NCBI GenBank assembly: GCA_037952775.1
Contig: JBANAY010000003.1
Coordinates: 18,848,001-18,912,000 of the forward strand
Direction of reading: 5' to 3'
Length of the DNA: 64,000 nt
From: Clonostachys chloroleuca
Lineage: Eukaryota; Ascomycota; Sordariomycetes; Hypocreales; Bionectriaceae
The translations under genes were made by a program, and so were the position numbers. The notes beneath the pieces were generated by a model. It worked only from the letters and a program-made list of their open reading frames with translations. It did not search any database and was not told where the DNA came from. Of this stretch, positions 33,519 through 44,700 are shown one piece after another; position 1 is the first letter of the stretch, and every line of letters starts with the position of its first letter.

Positions 33519-34261
33519 ATGACGCTCAAGGAGGAATTCCAAACGAGAAACTTCAGTAAGAAGCTTCCATTCGAGCCTCGCTATCCCTTGACGAACATCT
33601 GACTGACATTGGCTGTAGGCATTTATGGACAATGGTAAGATGCACCCGACGCGAACTGTACCCCATCGACCTCTTGGAGCTCCCGCATAGCGAGCATGAA
33701 CTCGCCCAGGATCTGGTGGCTTGCTTATCGGCTTTTGGGGGAACAGTGGTTGAGAACATTTGAGGGAGCTTCGGCTGACTTTGATTCCTAGGTTCGGTAT
33801 TCTGTCCATGATTCTTTGCATGGCAACTGGTATCACTACTATTATCACCAGTATCATTAGGCCTTTGTCTCTGATTCTTGCTGCTTTGGCGATGTAAGAG
33901 ACGACTTCACTCCTAGGATTGCATCCCTTCCCGACCATTTCCACTGACTCACTGGTGCAGCGCGTCATCATTAATCATTTTATTCGTCGAAGTGCCCCTT
34001 TTGCTCCGAATTTGCCCAACTTCCGCAAAGTTCGATGCTATGATCCGCAAGGTCTCGACCAACTATATGCGCGCCTCCGTATACGCTGTCATGTCTGTTG
34101 TTCAGTGGTTGACCCTCATTGATGGACCCGATGCTCTCATTGCTCCCGCCGTTTTCCTCGCGATTACCGCCTTCTGCTATCTCCTGGCAGCAATCAAGGG
34201 CCAGGCCTTCGTTGGCAGCAAGACCCTGGGTGGCCAGGGAGTTGCTGAGATGATTGTGTAA
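33519..34261 (+). CDS. TVP18: Golgi membrane protein TVP18
   Basis: Small multi-pass protein of late-Golgi (Tlg2-containing) vesicles; its biochemical role is not known. Exons 33519-33555, 33619-33634, 33792-33893 and 33961-34261 give 151 aa with an uninterrupted frame. Exon 2 is a microexon of 16 nt encoding only IYGQ plus split codons at both ends. Four hydrophobic segments are visible: FGILSMILCMATGITTIITS, PLSLILAALAIASSLIILFV, VYAVMSVVQWLTLI and LIAPAVFLAITAFCYLLAAI. The C-terminus is GQAFVGSKTLGGQGVAEMIV, a typical ending for this family. The start has the good context AACATGACG. It is divergent from the cyclodeaminase gene. Confidence 0.93.
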
Positions 34262-37166
34262 TGCTACGGTCCTCACTAGCCGGCAGCACGGGCGCATGTG
34301 GAGGAGGGTCAAAACATTACCGTTATGGTGCTTGAAATAACGAGACGAATTGATGACTGGAGAACGTGAGTCGTCCGTGACAAAATGAGACGAGAGTTGG
34401 ACAGTACGGTGGACCTGGTTGCAGGCCCTTTCTTTTCTTTTTTTTTACTTCTTTTTCTTCTTGGGTTTATTTCTTTCCCCCTTTCTTCTTACCACTTTTA
34501 CCTTTTCACGTAGTATGATGTCTCACAATCCTTCGATTAGAGAATCGGCCTTTTGTAAGGCTGGGAATGGCGTCTGGGATGACTCTTAGGGAGGCTCTTG
34601 TAACTGAAATTTACTGGCATTCTATTTCCAGCTTAGCGATATCCGAAGCTTGTGAACTGATTCGTGGGTGCAATGCGACTGAAGCCTCTTTGTAGTACAT
34701 ACGCAGATCCAATATTTGTATTGGCTTGGTGGACCGTTGACGAGTGGACGGATGGCTTCGAACTGGCGCTAGCACTCTTCTTCCTCTCAAAGTGTGGTTG
34801 GCACGTATATAGATGTGGTACGAATAGCAGCATTCTATCTGAGCTTACCTTCATTGGCTAAAATGGCAGCATGGAGAACAGTGTGCCTGTTCAGGCTATT
34901 TCTTCTTAGAAAGAATAGTCGGTCTCGTGATGGCCTCAGACTTCCGCAACCCCACCAGCTACAGAGAGGTCCCCGCACATATCTCAAATCGATACAACAT
35001 GCATGAAGACCAAACGTCCGACAAAGTTAGTTTGGCAAGCAGGCAAAACGTCTTGGGAAGCATTGAGCATGTGAAATTGATGCCAATGAGCTGCCTTTCC
35101 CAAGTGACGCAGCAATAGGCTATTATGCAGACAGGCATTGGCATGATAATAATAGCATCGGTTCAAAGGCTCGCGTCTCACTCGTTCCTGCAATGCATGC
35201 CCCTTGTGTGTATGTATGTAGGTGCTCTTACAAGGCGGATCGATTCAGCGGCCTAGTCGATCAGCTGAAGAACTGGGGAAAACCCACAATGTGTCACGTC
35301 ATCTGTCTGCAGCTTTCCATTCCAAATGGGACGTCGAAAGGGAAGCTACTGTGGTTTTGGTTCTACGGGCATTTTGAAGCTACCATGGGCAAAAGGGCTC
35401 TACCACAACTCGGGCCCGGTCACCCGCTTTGGAGCATTATTCTCTCACTCCAGGCTTCCTGATCTCGATTGTTGCGCATTTTGTTCTCTCTAGTGGTGGA
35501 GCGATTTCTTTGCCACGACCGCCTGGTCAAGCAGACGCCACGGAAGCAAATGCGCAGAGGCGTTAGGGCGGCCTCAAGATCGATGACGGCTGAGTGGGCA
35601 CCGATGCCGTTAGGTTGTATGTACTTACGGGCCAAGCTCTGACGAGGTGCATGCTCGTTATTACCTCGGCGGCGTTGCGAGACCAGCATCTTTCAACTGC
35701 CAACAGACCGTCATCCTTGCGAGCTGGTCAATTACTACTGGCTGTTACCAACAACATGTGCCCAGCGTGTTGGCGTTGCAGCTCGCATCTGATACAAACC
35801 ATGTCTGAGCACGCAGGATTGTGACAGAAAAGCTGGCGATTCATGGTTCTGGCCGACACACCGGCGGGCCAGAATCAGGACCGGTCGGTGGGCCGTGACC
35901 TACCGTATGCGGGGGACAGAATCTTTCCACACTGTATGGTCACGGGCGCTTCGAGGACTCAGTTCGGCTAAGCCAATACTTGCGCCCCTGATGGTCAGCG
36001 TATCTAGACCCAAGCTAAGGGTCTGCGTTGGGCAGACGAGAACTCTACCTTGGGAATGCTGTATTTCACGCTCTGGAGCCGGGGGAAATTGCTCGTGGGG
36101 CAACTCAGCGAGCCCTGGAATATAACACAAGAAAAAACGAGGAGATACGACATGCTTTCGACCCCCGAGAGGACGAATAGGAGAAATGTTTGCAGTTGGA
36201 AAAAGTGATAGAGCAGCCATGCACAGTGAAGTAATGGGCCTCGATCTGCACTGTGGGAGCTCCATGCTGGCCGACCCCTGTTGGACTGGGACTGGAAAGG
36301 TACCAGAACTGGACCGGACCGGACACTGTACGTACCTTATCAATTGTCCTTGGTTTTCTTAGCTGGTGACGGTGGTTCCAAGCGTCACCTGAGAGGCAGA
36401 ATTCTAGGAACCAGAAGCTGCCCAAACTGGCGTAATTGCACCTTGTGTGCTCCTGCCGCTGGCATGAAAGTATTAATAGAGCCCTTGTCCAGCTGCTGGA
36501 AGCTCACACCGTAACCTCCCCCATTTTTGGTTCCGTGTTACTCCAATTCAATGCCCAGTCCCCCTCTGCTGCTCGGGTGAAGTGTTATCTGGCTTGCAAT
36601 CGCGCCTGCCTCTACTACGTTATTATTCCTGTAAGTACTATGACCAATGCCATGACCACACACCTTCCGTGCGGTCTCCTTATCATCAGCTCGCCCAGGG
36701 GCTTGGAATCCAGGGAAGCACTCTCTCTGTAAGACGCAGTCGGTGGTGCTTATCGCCCAACTGCAGATAACGCCTATCGGCGGATGAATTGGAATTGAGC
36801 TAGGAAGCTTCACCGATCTTCCGGCACACCTTTTGGCGTTTCTGATTTGCAAATCAGGTTCCCGGAGGCAAGGGGCAAGCTATCTAGTGGCTGCCAGTCA
36901 GAGAAGCCGAATTGGCTATCTCTTCACTGATAGCCATCGCGCGTGGCTGAATTGGCTTCCTGTGGCCCCCCCTTGACTACCACTACCTACTCCGTTGCCC
37001 CGTGCTTCCTTCCTGGTCTGACGTAACGCGCGCAACACTTTCGCTTCATCTCGCCTACCTACTGTCTTATACCGTTAATCTCAATCTCGAAACCCCACAG
37101 TTCTAACATCTTCTCTTCTACAATAGAATATATTTCCTTTACTTCGACAGCAACTAGCTTTTAATC
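34262..37166. other. gene-free region between TVP18 and AIM21-like gene
   Basis: About 2.9 kb without a supportable gene. The left 300 bp have T-rich tracts expected for the TVP18 3' end. The right ~200 bp are C/T-rich, like the leader of the next gene. Between them I see only short frames without domains and short repeats (for example ACCGGACCGGAC near 36314). Confidence 0.55.
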
Positions 37167-40007
37167 ATGACCGCCACAGTACAATCAGCGCCTGCAGTGC
37201 CCCCTCGCCCCTCGAGGAAATCCCCGGACAAGGACAGCTCTAGCGCCTCAATGCCCAAGGTTCCTCCTCGACCGGCAAGGAAGCAACTCGATCGAGCCGT
37301 CTCACCTAACCCCGAGCGGTTCGCTCCCTCACCGTTCCATGAGGGCAACTTTTCCAAGAATGAGCCCGCTCTTCTGTCCCCGTCATATAGCATACATGAG
37401 CCGGTCGAGGATCCCATCGAGCGAGCCGGGAGCGTCCCAATGCCCTCTGTTGGCGAAGAGGGTGTTGAATATAGTGCCGTGCAAGAGGAAATCCAGCACA
37501 AGGCCGAGGAGCAGTTGAATCAGGGAACAGCTTCCCCTGAACACACCAGTACGGTCGCCGAAGACTTGCACCTACATGCTCCCAAGCCTTCTCTACCTGC
37601 TGATAGCGCCAAGCAGCGAGTCCAGGTTGTCACGCGCACCGACTCTGACAGGGCGGCCTCTTTTGGAATTGGCCGTGCTGCATCCCGCGATGGGATCAAG
37701 AAGAAGCCTAGCACTAGCTTGTCGACCGGCAGCGACAATGAAACCCCACTTGAGGAAGAGCATGGCATCCCCGAGATTGGCAAGCGTGTGCCCATGAATC
37801 CACATCTTGGGGATGTCCAGGCACCTTCGTTCCCTGATGATGATGCCCCTAGTAAGGGGCATCAGCGTAAGCATAGCTCTCGTGGCCTGCCTCCTGGTAG
37901 CTACGGCCTTCACGGCCATGGCGTGGGCCCTCAAGACAAGCTCCAAAAGGCGTACTATGAGAAGAACCCAGACGCACTCAAGAGGGACGAATATACACCA
38001 ATTCATGATTCGCAAAATAACTACGCAATGACTAGCGCTGAACTGAACAAGTTGGTCAGGGAGACAGCCAGCCGTGGAGCCGGAGTTGGTATGCGAGCAA
38101 TATCTTAGTCAAGAAGCGTAGGCTAACAGGCTGTAGGAACTTCTTCAGAATATCGCAGCACTCCCACTGACGAAGTTGGTTTTCAGGCAAGCGAGGAATA
38201 TGCCAACCGCATTGCCACACCACGTCCTACCTCCAGCGCAGCAAATGGAAAGACTGGCTCATCTACCTCATCTCGCCCTGAGATTGTTCTCCCTGAGGAA
38301 GGGAAGGACAATGACGACGGGGCGATCCACGTGGACGATCCCTCACACCCCGAATACCGTCATCCTAGCGCCGATGAGAAAGCAATTGTCGACACGGAGG
38401 AGTACCCAGCCCCCATTTTGGCTGCTGATGAAGTAGCTTCGGATTCGAGAGCGTATTATCAAAAGCCTGCTGTGCACCCCCCACCAGCGCGCGTGGGAAG
38501 CGCATTTGAGATGGATGATGCACCCAGCCGTCCCACAAGTCGGCCTGTAAGCATGCATCAAGAAACCCAGCCAGAGATTCGAACCACGCCTCTTGATGAC
38601 GTCGAGGAGTATGAGCCACTTTTCCCTGAAGGCAAAGACGATGAGCGCAAGAAGAAAGAGCGGGCAGATGATTCCAAGACCCATCGTCCATTTCCCAGCA
38701 AGGATGTTTGGGAAGACGCACCTGACAGTGTCCATTACACGGCGGCTGTATCAACTCCAGACGTACCCGAGCCCGAGCATAATCGTTCAAGGTCTTCAGG
38801 ATCTCGCCAGGACCGACCTTTGACCCCCGCACATGCTTTTGCCCTGAAGCAAGAACAATTGGCAGAGCAAGAGGCCGAGGGCGGCCGAGCAAAAGGCCTC
38901 TCGCCTGCATTCTTACCCTCGCCCGAACAGAAGCAGTCCCCTTGGAACCCTCATCTGGCCCACCTTAGATCAGAGGCGAAACCAGAGAGGCCAAGTTCTG
39001 GTCATCGATTCCCAAGTCGAGATGTTTGGGAGGATGTTCCAGAGAGTCATGTATATGAGACTACCATCGAGTCACCCGAGGATGAGCCAAAGCCAGAGGA
39101 ATCAAAACCAGACGAGGATTCAAAAACTGAAGAAGCTACCCCTTCAGTGCCAGCTCGCCCTGCCAGAAAATCCCCGGATTCTGCCGAACGCCCAGCTATT
39201 CCGAGCAGACCCAAGCCAAAACAGACTCCCAGTGATGAAAAGCAACGGCCCGCCGTATCGGATAAGCCGAAGCCTCATATTCCTGCCCGGCCTTCAAAGG
39301 GTCTTTCTGGTGATTCGAAGGATGGTGAGGCCCCGAAAGCTAAGCCTCCTGTACCAAGTAGACCCGTGGGTGGAAAGATTGCTGCACTACAGGCAGGATT
39401 CATGAGCGACCTGAATAAACGTCTCCAGCTTGGCCCACAGGCACCAAAGAAGGAAGAAGCACCTGCCCCAGATGCCCCAGAGGCAGCTGAGGAGAAGGAG
39501 AAGGTACCACTGTCTGATGCTCGAAAGGGTCGAGCACGTGGCCCACAGCGTCGCGCTCCCGCTAAGAGCCCTGCTCCAGCAACAAGCATTGCTACTGAGA
39601 CTAAGACTGCACCACAACTCACGTTGAGTTTATCTTCATCGATAAGTGTATGGTCCATTAGCCCTGACGTGGGAGACGTTCATGTCGAAGGTGAAGAAGT
39701 GGATAAGCCTCAGAGCATATCTGCAAGTGACGACACCACTACAGAAGTACCGGTCAAGTCAGAAACCAAATCAGATACCTTGGCCGCCCCCGAACCTGAA
39801 CCGGTTAAGGATGAGAGCAAGGAAAAACTTGATAAGGAAACTGAAATTAAGAAGGCCGATACAACGGAGGTTGATGCCGCGGAGGTCGAGACGAAGACTC
39901 TCGCTGCAAACACAGCCGGTGAGAGTATTTTGGAGGCAACCGTAGAGAAAACAGCCGAGGGAAGCGAGGTTGAGCCATTGACCGTCAAGGATGAAGTCAA
40001 GCCATAA
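37167..40007 (+). CDS. AIM21: AIM21-like actin-patch protein (proline-rich, disordered)
   Basis: Homologue of yeast Aim21, which with Tda2 controls actin assembly at endocytic patches through SH3 partners and capping protein. Exons 37167-38088 and 38137-40007 (48-nt intron, GTATGC...CTGTAG) give 930 aa. Nearly all of it is disordered and rich in Pro, Glu, Lys and Ser. SH3-ligand motifs recur: VPPRPSRKSPDK and VPPRPARKQ at the start, then VPARPARKSPDS, IPSRPKPKQ, IPARPSKG and VPSRPVGGK. The best-conserved stretch is VPSRPVGGKIAALQAGFMSD followed by LNKRLQLG, near residues 710-745. A duplicated module, FPSKDVWEDAPDS near 493 and FPSRDVWEDVPES near 598, is also visible. The Glu/Lys/Thr-rich tail is low complexity. 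Assignment rests mainly on the GGKIAALQAGFMSDLNKRL block and overall composition. Confidence 0.82.
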
Positions 40008-40234
40008 AAAAATACAGGAATGGATAAGCGATGGCTTCGGTAGTTTGTTTTTGGGTTTATTTATGTATTCTACCGAAGTTTGTTGTGTTTAATTCATAAA
40101 CTTCGACATTGAGCTTCTGTGTGAAGAGTAGGATATTGAACATGATGATACAATGCCGCGCGTTTGCGCCAATGAAATAGCTACAAAAGAATTGTCTTCC
40201 TTTTTTCTTTTTTTCTTTTTTCTTTATTTGTATC

Positions 40235-41338
40235 TTATTTCCTGCCCCATGCTTGCCCTTCTCCAGTGCCTTGTCTCTCTTTCTCTAAGAGCGCATCGAA
40301 CTCTTGTTGTGCTTGTGACCTTGCCCTATCGTCATCCCCCGAGTCTGATGATTGAGTGGAGCTCCAGCCATTGCTATTGCTCTCTTGAGGTGGTCGCGAA
40401 CGAGTTGGGCGTTGTTGGGACCCTGATTGGATTCGCAATTGTTCCCATTTTGAAAGACCGGAGTCAGGCGGGGATCGTCGAGCCGATGAAGCAATAGGTG
40501 AAGCATCGTCATCCTCATCGTCTGATACTCCCCAACCACTGGTTGGAGAGCTGGGTGGTGGTGATTGAATATTCTTAGCTAGCATCCAACCAGGGCTTGT
40601 TGGTTGTCGGATTCCTTCATATCTCTGCGACGGCATGTCCGAATTATCCTGACTCCTCTCGCCGTATCTTTGGTTAGGCACTTGCCCTTGTGCGCTCTGC
40701 AAGCGCCGGTGAAGGTTTTCGCTCAAGTCAAGCGAAAGGTTGCTCAGCCTAGGGTCATTTCTGAAATTCCCCGCGTGGTATCTGGCACCTGCAGCCGTCA
40801 CGATGGGAGAAAGGAATAGCGAGACAGGGATAGAATAGACGAGGAACAGCACACCGGGCCAGACATACTTGAACAGGCGACCCTTGGAAGCTGCAAGACG
40901 GAGGGGCATTGAGTGGCGGTTCCGGTAGGCCATGTAAAGCGTACCGGAGAACATGCCCCACTGGCTCATGGATGTCGTGCGAGCATTGGCCATCAGGCTG
41001 TCCGCCACAGCCTGCACCTGCGAATCCTCAAGGCTGGTGTTGTTGGTGGCCGCGAGGGCCGAGATGAGCCCCTCACCATGGGCAATGATCTTGTCCCGCG
41101 TGACGCCGCTTATCGCCATGTAGGCGGGCCAATTGCCTTCGGGGATTGCGCGGCTGATCTGCTGGCGGGCTTCTTCTCGGTATGGCTTGGTTATTTCGGA
41201 GAGAATCTGCGCCTCTTGGGAAATCGACTCTAGCCGTTCTTTGAACCTCTCTGCGTAGACTAGGTTGCGGCGGGAGCCATCGCCGCCCTGATGGCCGCTG
41301 CTGCTGCTGCTGCGGCTGTCATTGTTTGGGTCGTCCAT
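40235..41338 (-). CDS. uncharacterised fungal membrane protein
   Basis: I do not recognise this gene. It is a single exon of 367 aa from ATG 41338; the frame is open slightly further upstream but has no earlier ATG. Residues 1-25 are Ser/Asp/Gly-rich. Residues 25-150 are predicted helical and charged (YAERFKERLESISQEAQIL; MANARTTSMSQWGMFSGTLY). A hydrophobic stretch follows at about 168-192 (YVWPGVLFLVYSIPVSLFLS and on to PIVTAAG), enough for one or two membrane passes. The C-terminal 165 residues are hydrophilic and disordered, with an acidic DDEDDD patch and SGWG and NGWSS motifs. It converges on AIM21 (227 bp between stops) and is divergent from DNA2 (402 bp between starts). The N-terminal helical part may face mitochondria or ER, but no sorting signal is clear. 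Confidence 0.8.
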   Translation of the reverse strand: MDDPNNDSRSSSSSGHQGGDGSRRNLVYAERFKERLESISQEAQILSEITKPYREEARQQISRAIPEGNWPAYMAISGVTRDKIIAHGEGLISALAATNNTSLEDSQVQAVADSLMANARTTSMSQWGMFSGTLYMAYRNRHSMPLRLAASKGRLFKYVWPGVLFLVYSIPVSLFLSPIVTAAGARYHAGNFRNDPRLSNLSLDLSENLHRRLQSAQGQVPNQRYGERSQDNSDMPSQRYEGIRQPTSPGWMLAKNIQSPPPSSPTSGWGVSDDEDDDASPIASSARRSPPDSGLSKWEQLRIQSGSQQRPTRSRPPQESNSNGWSSTQSSDSGDDDRARSQAQQEFDALLEKERQGTGEGQAWGRK

Positions 41339-41740
41339 TGGGAGACGTAGTTTCAGACGTTCCCTGGCGCTCAATTTGAGATAGATAGAAGAGAGACTTG
41401 CTCACAAGTTCCCAGCCTATGATACCTGAGGTGTATCTAGATCAGCGTGATGCCATCATCGACAGCTTTATCGATAATGCAAGCATCACGTGTCCGAGCG
41501 GTCCGAGACGTCACATTTCCGGTACGTACCTTTGATTAAATGGTTGCTGGGATGGCGCGTTATTAGTGGGGCCGAGGTCGCGTCAAGGGTCTCTCTTTAC
41601 GCGCTGGCGCGGTTGCCAGTCTTCACTGTTTAATGCCCACCTGGTAGTAGCAGCGCTTTCAAACTTGCCATTGAACATCGTCTTGTGTTTCTCTAGATGT
41701 TGAGAGGCACTTGGAATTTCTGGCCTTTTTGGTGCTTATA
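41339..41740. promoter_or_regulatory. divergent promoter region, unknown membrane protein / DNA2
   Basis: 402 bp between divergent starts. A palindrome TTATCGATAA (41468-41477) carries back-to-back GATA-type sites. ACGCG (41599-41603) and two GGCGCG words (about 41554 and 41606) resemble the MCB/E2F-type cores of G1/S genes, which would suit a replication gene such as DNA2. Confidence 0.45.
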
Positions 41741-44700
41741 ATGCCTCTTCAGAAGTCTTATTCTGAGCATCTTGGATACTCCAGAGTAAGTCTCTTGATC
41801 GGTGGCATTTGTTGACTTTGTGTATTTGACTGACATTGTTCACAGCAGCGCTCGACATGGCAACGATCTCGAAGCAACCCGTCTAACCCTCAAACGCCCA
41901 GCTCTAGGCCTCTTCAACCCATATCGGACACGACCAAGAAAAAGCTCAATAAATTCGTCTACCAGTCGGAGAAGGAAGATGCGAGCAGCGCTGGTAGAAC
42001 GGACTCTCCAGTTGATAGGCAATTGCCTTCCGAAGAGGCTGGAAATGGGAGCTACGTGACGCCCAAACCTCGGCTCAGCTGGAAAGATTTCGTGAATCCC
42101 ACCGGTTCGCCAGAAGAAGAAGCAGAGACGTCCCCGAATGATCGATTGATGTGGGATAACCGACTGGAGAGCGCCAAGAAACCGTCGCCAATGTCACGAC
42201 GGAAAAAACGTGCTAGAAGCTCATCGCCTGTCTCATCACCATCTTTCGATAAAACACCGGCTGTGAACGTCAAGAAGCTCAAGGAAGCCCTGAAGTCTCC
42301 CCACGCGGACCCGACATTGGAACTCTGGGATAGGTATTCGCTGAATAAAAGCGAGAGCCCAAGCACCTCTGCGATTGGAGCTATGAACCCTACGCTGGCG
42401 CAGCTGATGATATCATCCTCTCCACGACCATCTAATGGACCCCGGCGAGGCGAAGGCAGCTTGCGACGGTCCATGAGCCACGGTCTGCAGTGCCCGAAGA
42501 GGAGGAAAATTGAGAATTCAAGGTCATTCAACGTCGCTGGCGACGAACAACGAGAAATGGAAGCAGCCTCGAAATATTCCATGGTGTCAGCCTTGTTGGA
42601 CACGGTCTCTGGGAGTATGCAGGACCGAAGCTCACCGGACAACGAGCGCCAGGTACCAGACTCGCCATCTCCATCGAAAAGGCCAACTTCTGCTAGGCAA
42701 GACAACTCACCTCCCGATCGATCGAAACAGAGTAACTTTGAGACGGAAGATGCCTCGGACTATGGCGACGACGACTTTGACGAAGACACGTTTTTGGAGC
42801 TGGAAGCTACAATCACTGCTACCCAAGCTTTGAAAGCAGATAAGGCCCCAGAAATCCCCATCAGTGGAACCGATGCAAGCGACGAATTTGGCGATTTAGA
42901 TGACGATGTATTCGAAGAGGCCGCAAATCTTGTTCCGGCCTTGTCACAGAAAAACCCGCAAAACGATCATAAGACAATTGTACCACAACAGCCCAGGAGC
43001 GCTGCGCCAGGAGCAAACGCAAATATTGAAGAATTCGACGACGAAGAGTTCGGAGATCTGGACGACGACCTTGATTTCGATGCGATCGAACTGGCAGCTA
43101 CCCAGTCTGTCAACCAAAGCACACAGCCAAAGAACCCATCTCGTGGACTCATAACACCAGTACGTCGGAAAGGATCTAACAAGTAGCCAGCGCTAAGTGA
43201 AGGTAGACCGGTGGAAAATCCAAGACTATACAGCGATATTTAGTGACGAAAGTTTTAGATGGGGAGTTCGTCGATGACAGCGGAACCACCCAGATCGAAA
43301 AGGTTTGCAGTGTTGTCTTTTTATTTGATATATGACATGCTAACATGTAGTAGGTTCTGCTAATCAAGGCGGAAAATTCGAAGATATATCGAACCGTGCT
43401 TTTGCGAGGTAGCTGGTATGATACGCCGGTTCATGCTGAAGCCTATGTCCACATAATTGGACAGTTCTCAGAAAAGGGCCAATGCATTATCGATGACCTT
43501 CAGAACCTTCTCATTCTACACCCTGACCAGCTTATTTCTTCCACGGTTGTTGCGGACTCGTATGGATGCATGAGACGTGCTGTTCTTCAGGACAGAGTCA
43601 AAGCAACTAGCGAACCATCTCCGCCCTTGGTTTATGGCACACTACTTCACGAAATCTTCCAGGCAGCTCTGTTGGCAAACCAGTGGAGCCGAGGCTTTCT
43701 CTCGAAAACCATCGAAACTGTCATGGAGAAGCATGTGGAAGACTTGTATACGATCAAAGTTAGCATGGCAGTGGCACGAGAACATCTGGAGTCCAAGATG
43801 GCTGGGCTCGCATCTTGGGCATCGAGTTTTGTGTCGTCCCAACCTAATGTAAGTTCATCTAGAATTATCATGACTACGATCTCCCATACTAATAGAGTTT
43901 AGGTTGATGCTCTTGTCGAGGATCGTCGAGGAAACAAGGCGCAAATGGCGCTAACCAAGCTCCTCGATGTTGAAGAGCATGTTTGGTCTCCAATGTATGG
44001 GCTTAAAGGCAACATCGATGCTACCGTGGAAGTGAATATCCAGGACGGACCGAAACAGCGAACCCTGACAGTTCCCTTTGAACTCAAGACAGGCAGGAAC
44101 TCGAACTCAAACCATATGATTCAAACGTCACTCTATACAATGCTGCTCTCGGATCGTTATGATATCGACATAGCTTGCGGTATTCTTTATTATATGGAAA
44201 CGTCAAAAACACTCCGGATTCCTGCGATTGCGCACGAGCTACGCCATATGGTGATGCAACGCAACGAACTTGCGTGTCATATTCGAGAACGAAGCATCCA
44301 GCTACCAACAATGTTGAAGAACAAGCGAATGTGTGGAAACTGCTATGCTAAAACGTCTTGCTTTATTTACCATCGATTAGCAGACGATGGAGACGGCAAG
44401 ACCAGCGGTATGGATCAAAAGTTTGATGAAGTGGTGAAACATCTCTCGACACGGCACCAGGAATTCTTCATCAAATGGGACAATCTCATCACCAAAGAGG
44501 AGAAAGAGAGCCAGAAAATGAAACGAGAGCTCTGGACGATGACGAGCGCAGAACGGGAGAAGAAGTCGCGTTGCTTCTCGGATGTTATCATCGAGCCAGG
44601 GTCTGCATCCATCGATGCTGATATCCCGCGCATCAATAGGTTTCACTACACCTTTATCAAAAGGGAGCATATGCCGGGCTTCTCCTTCCTGGAATCAGAG

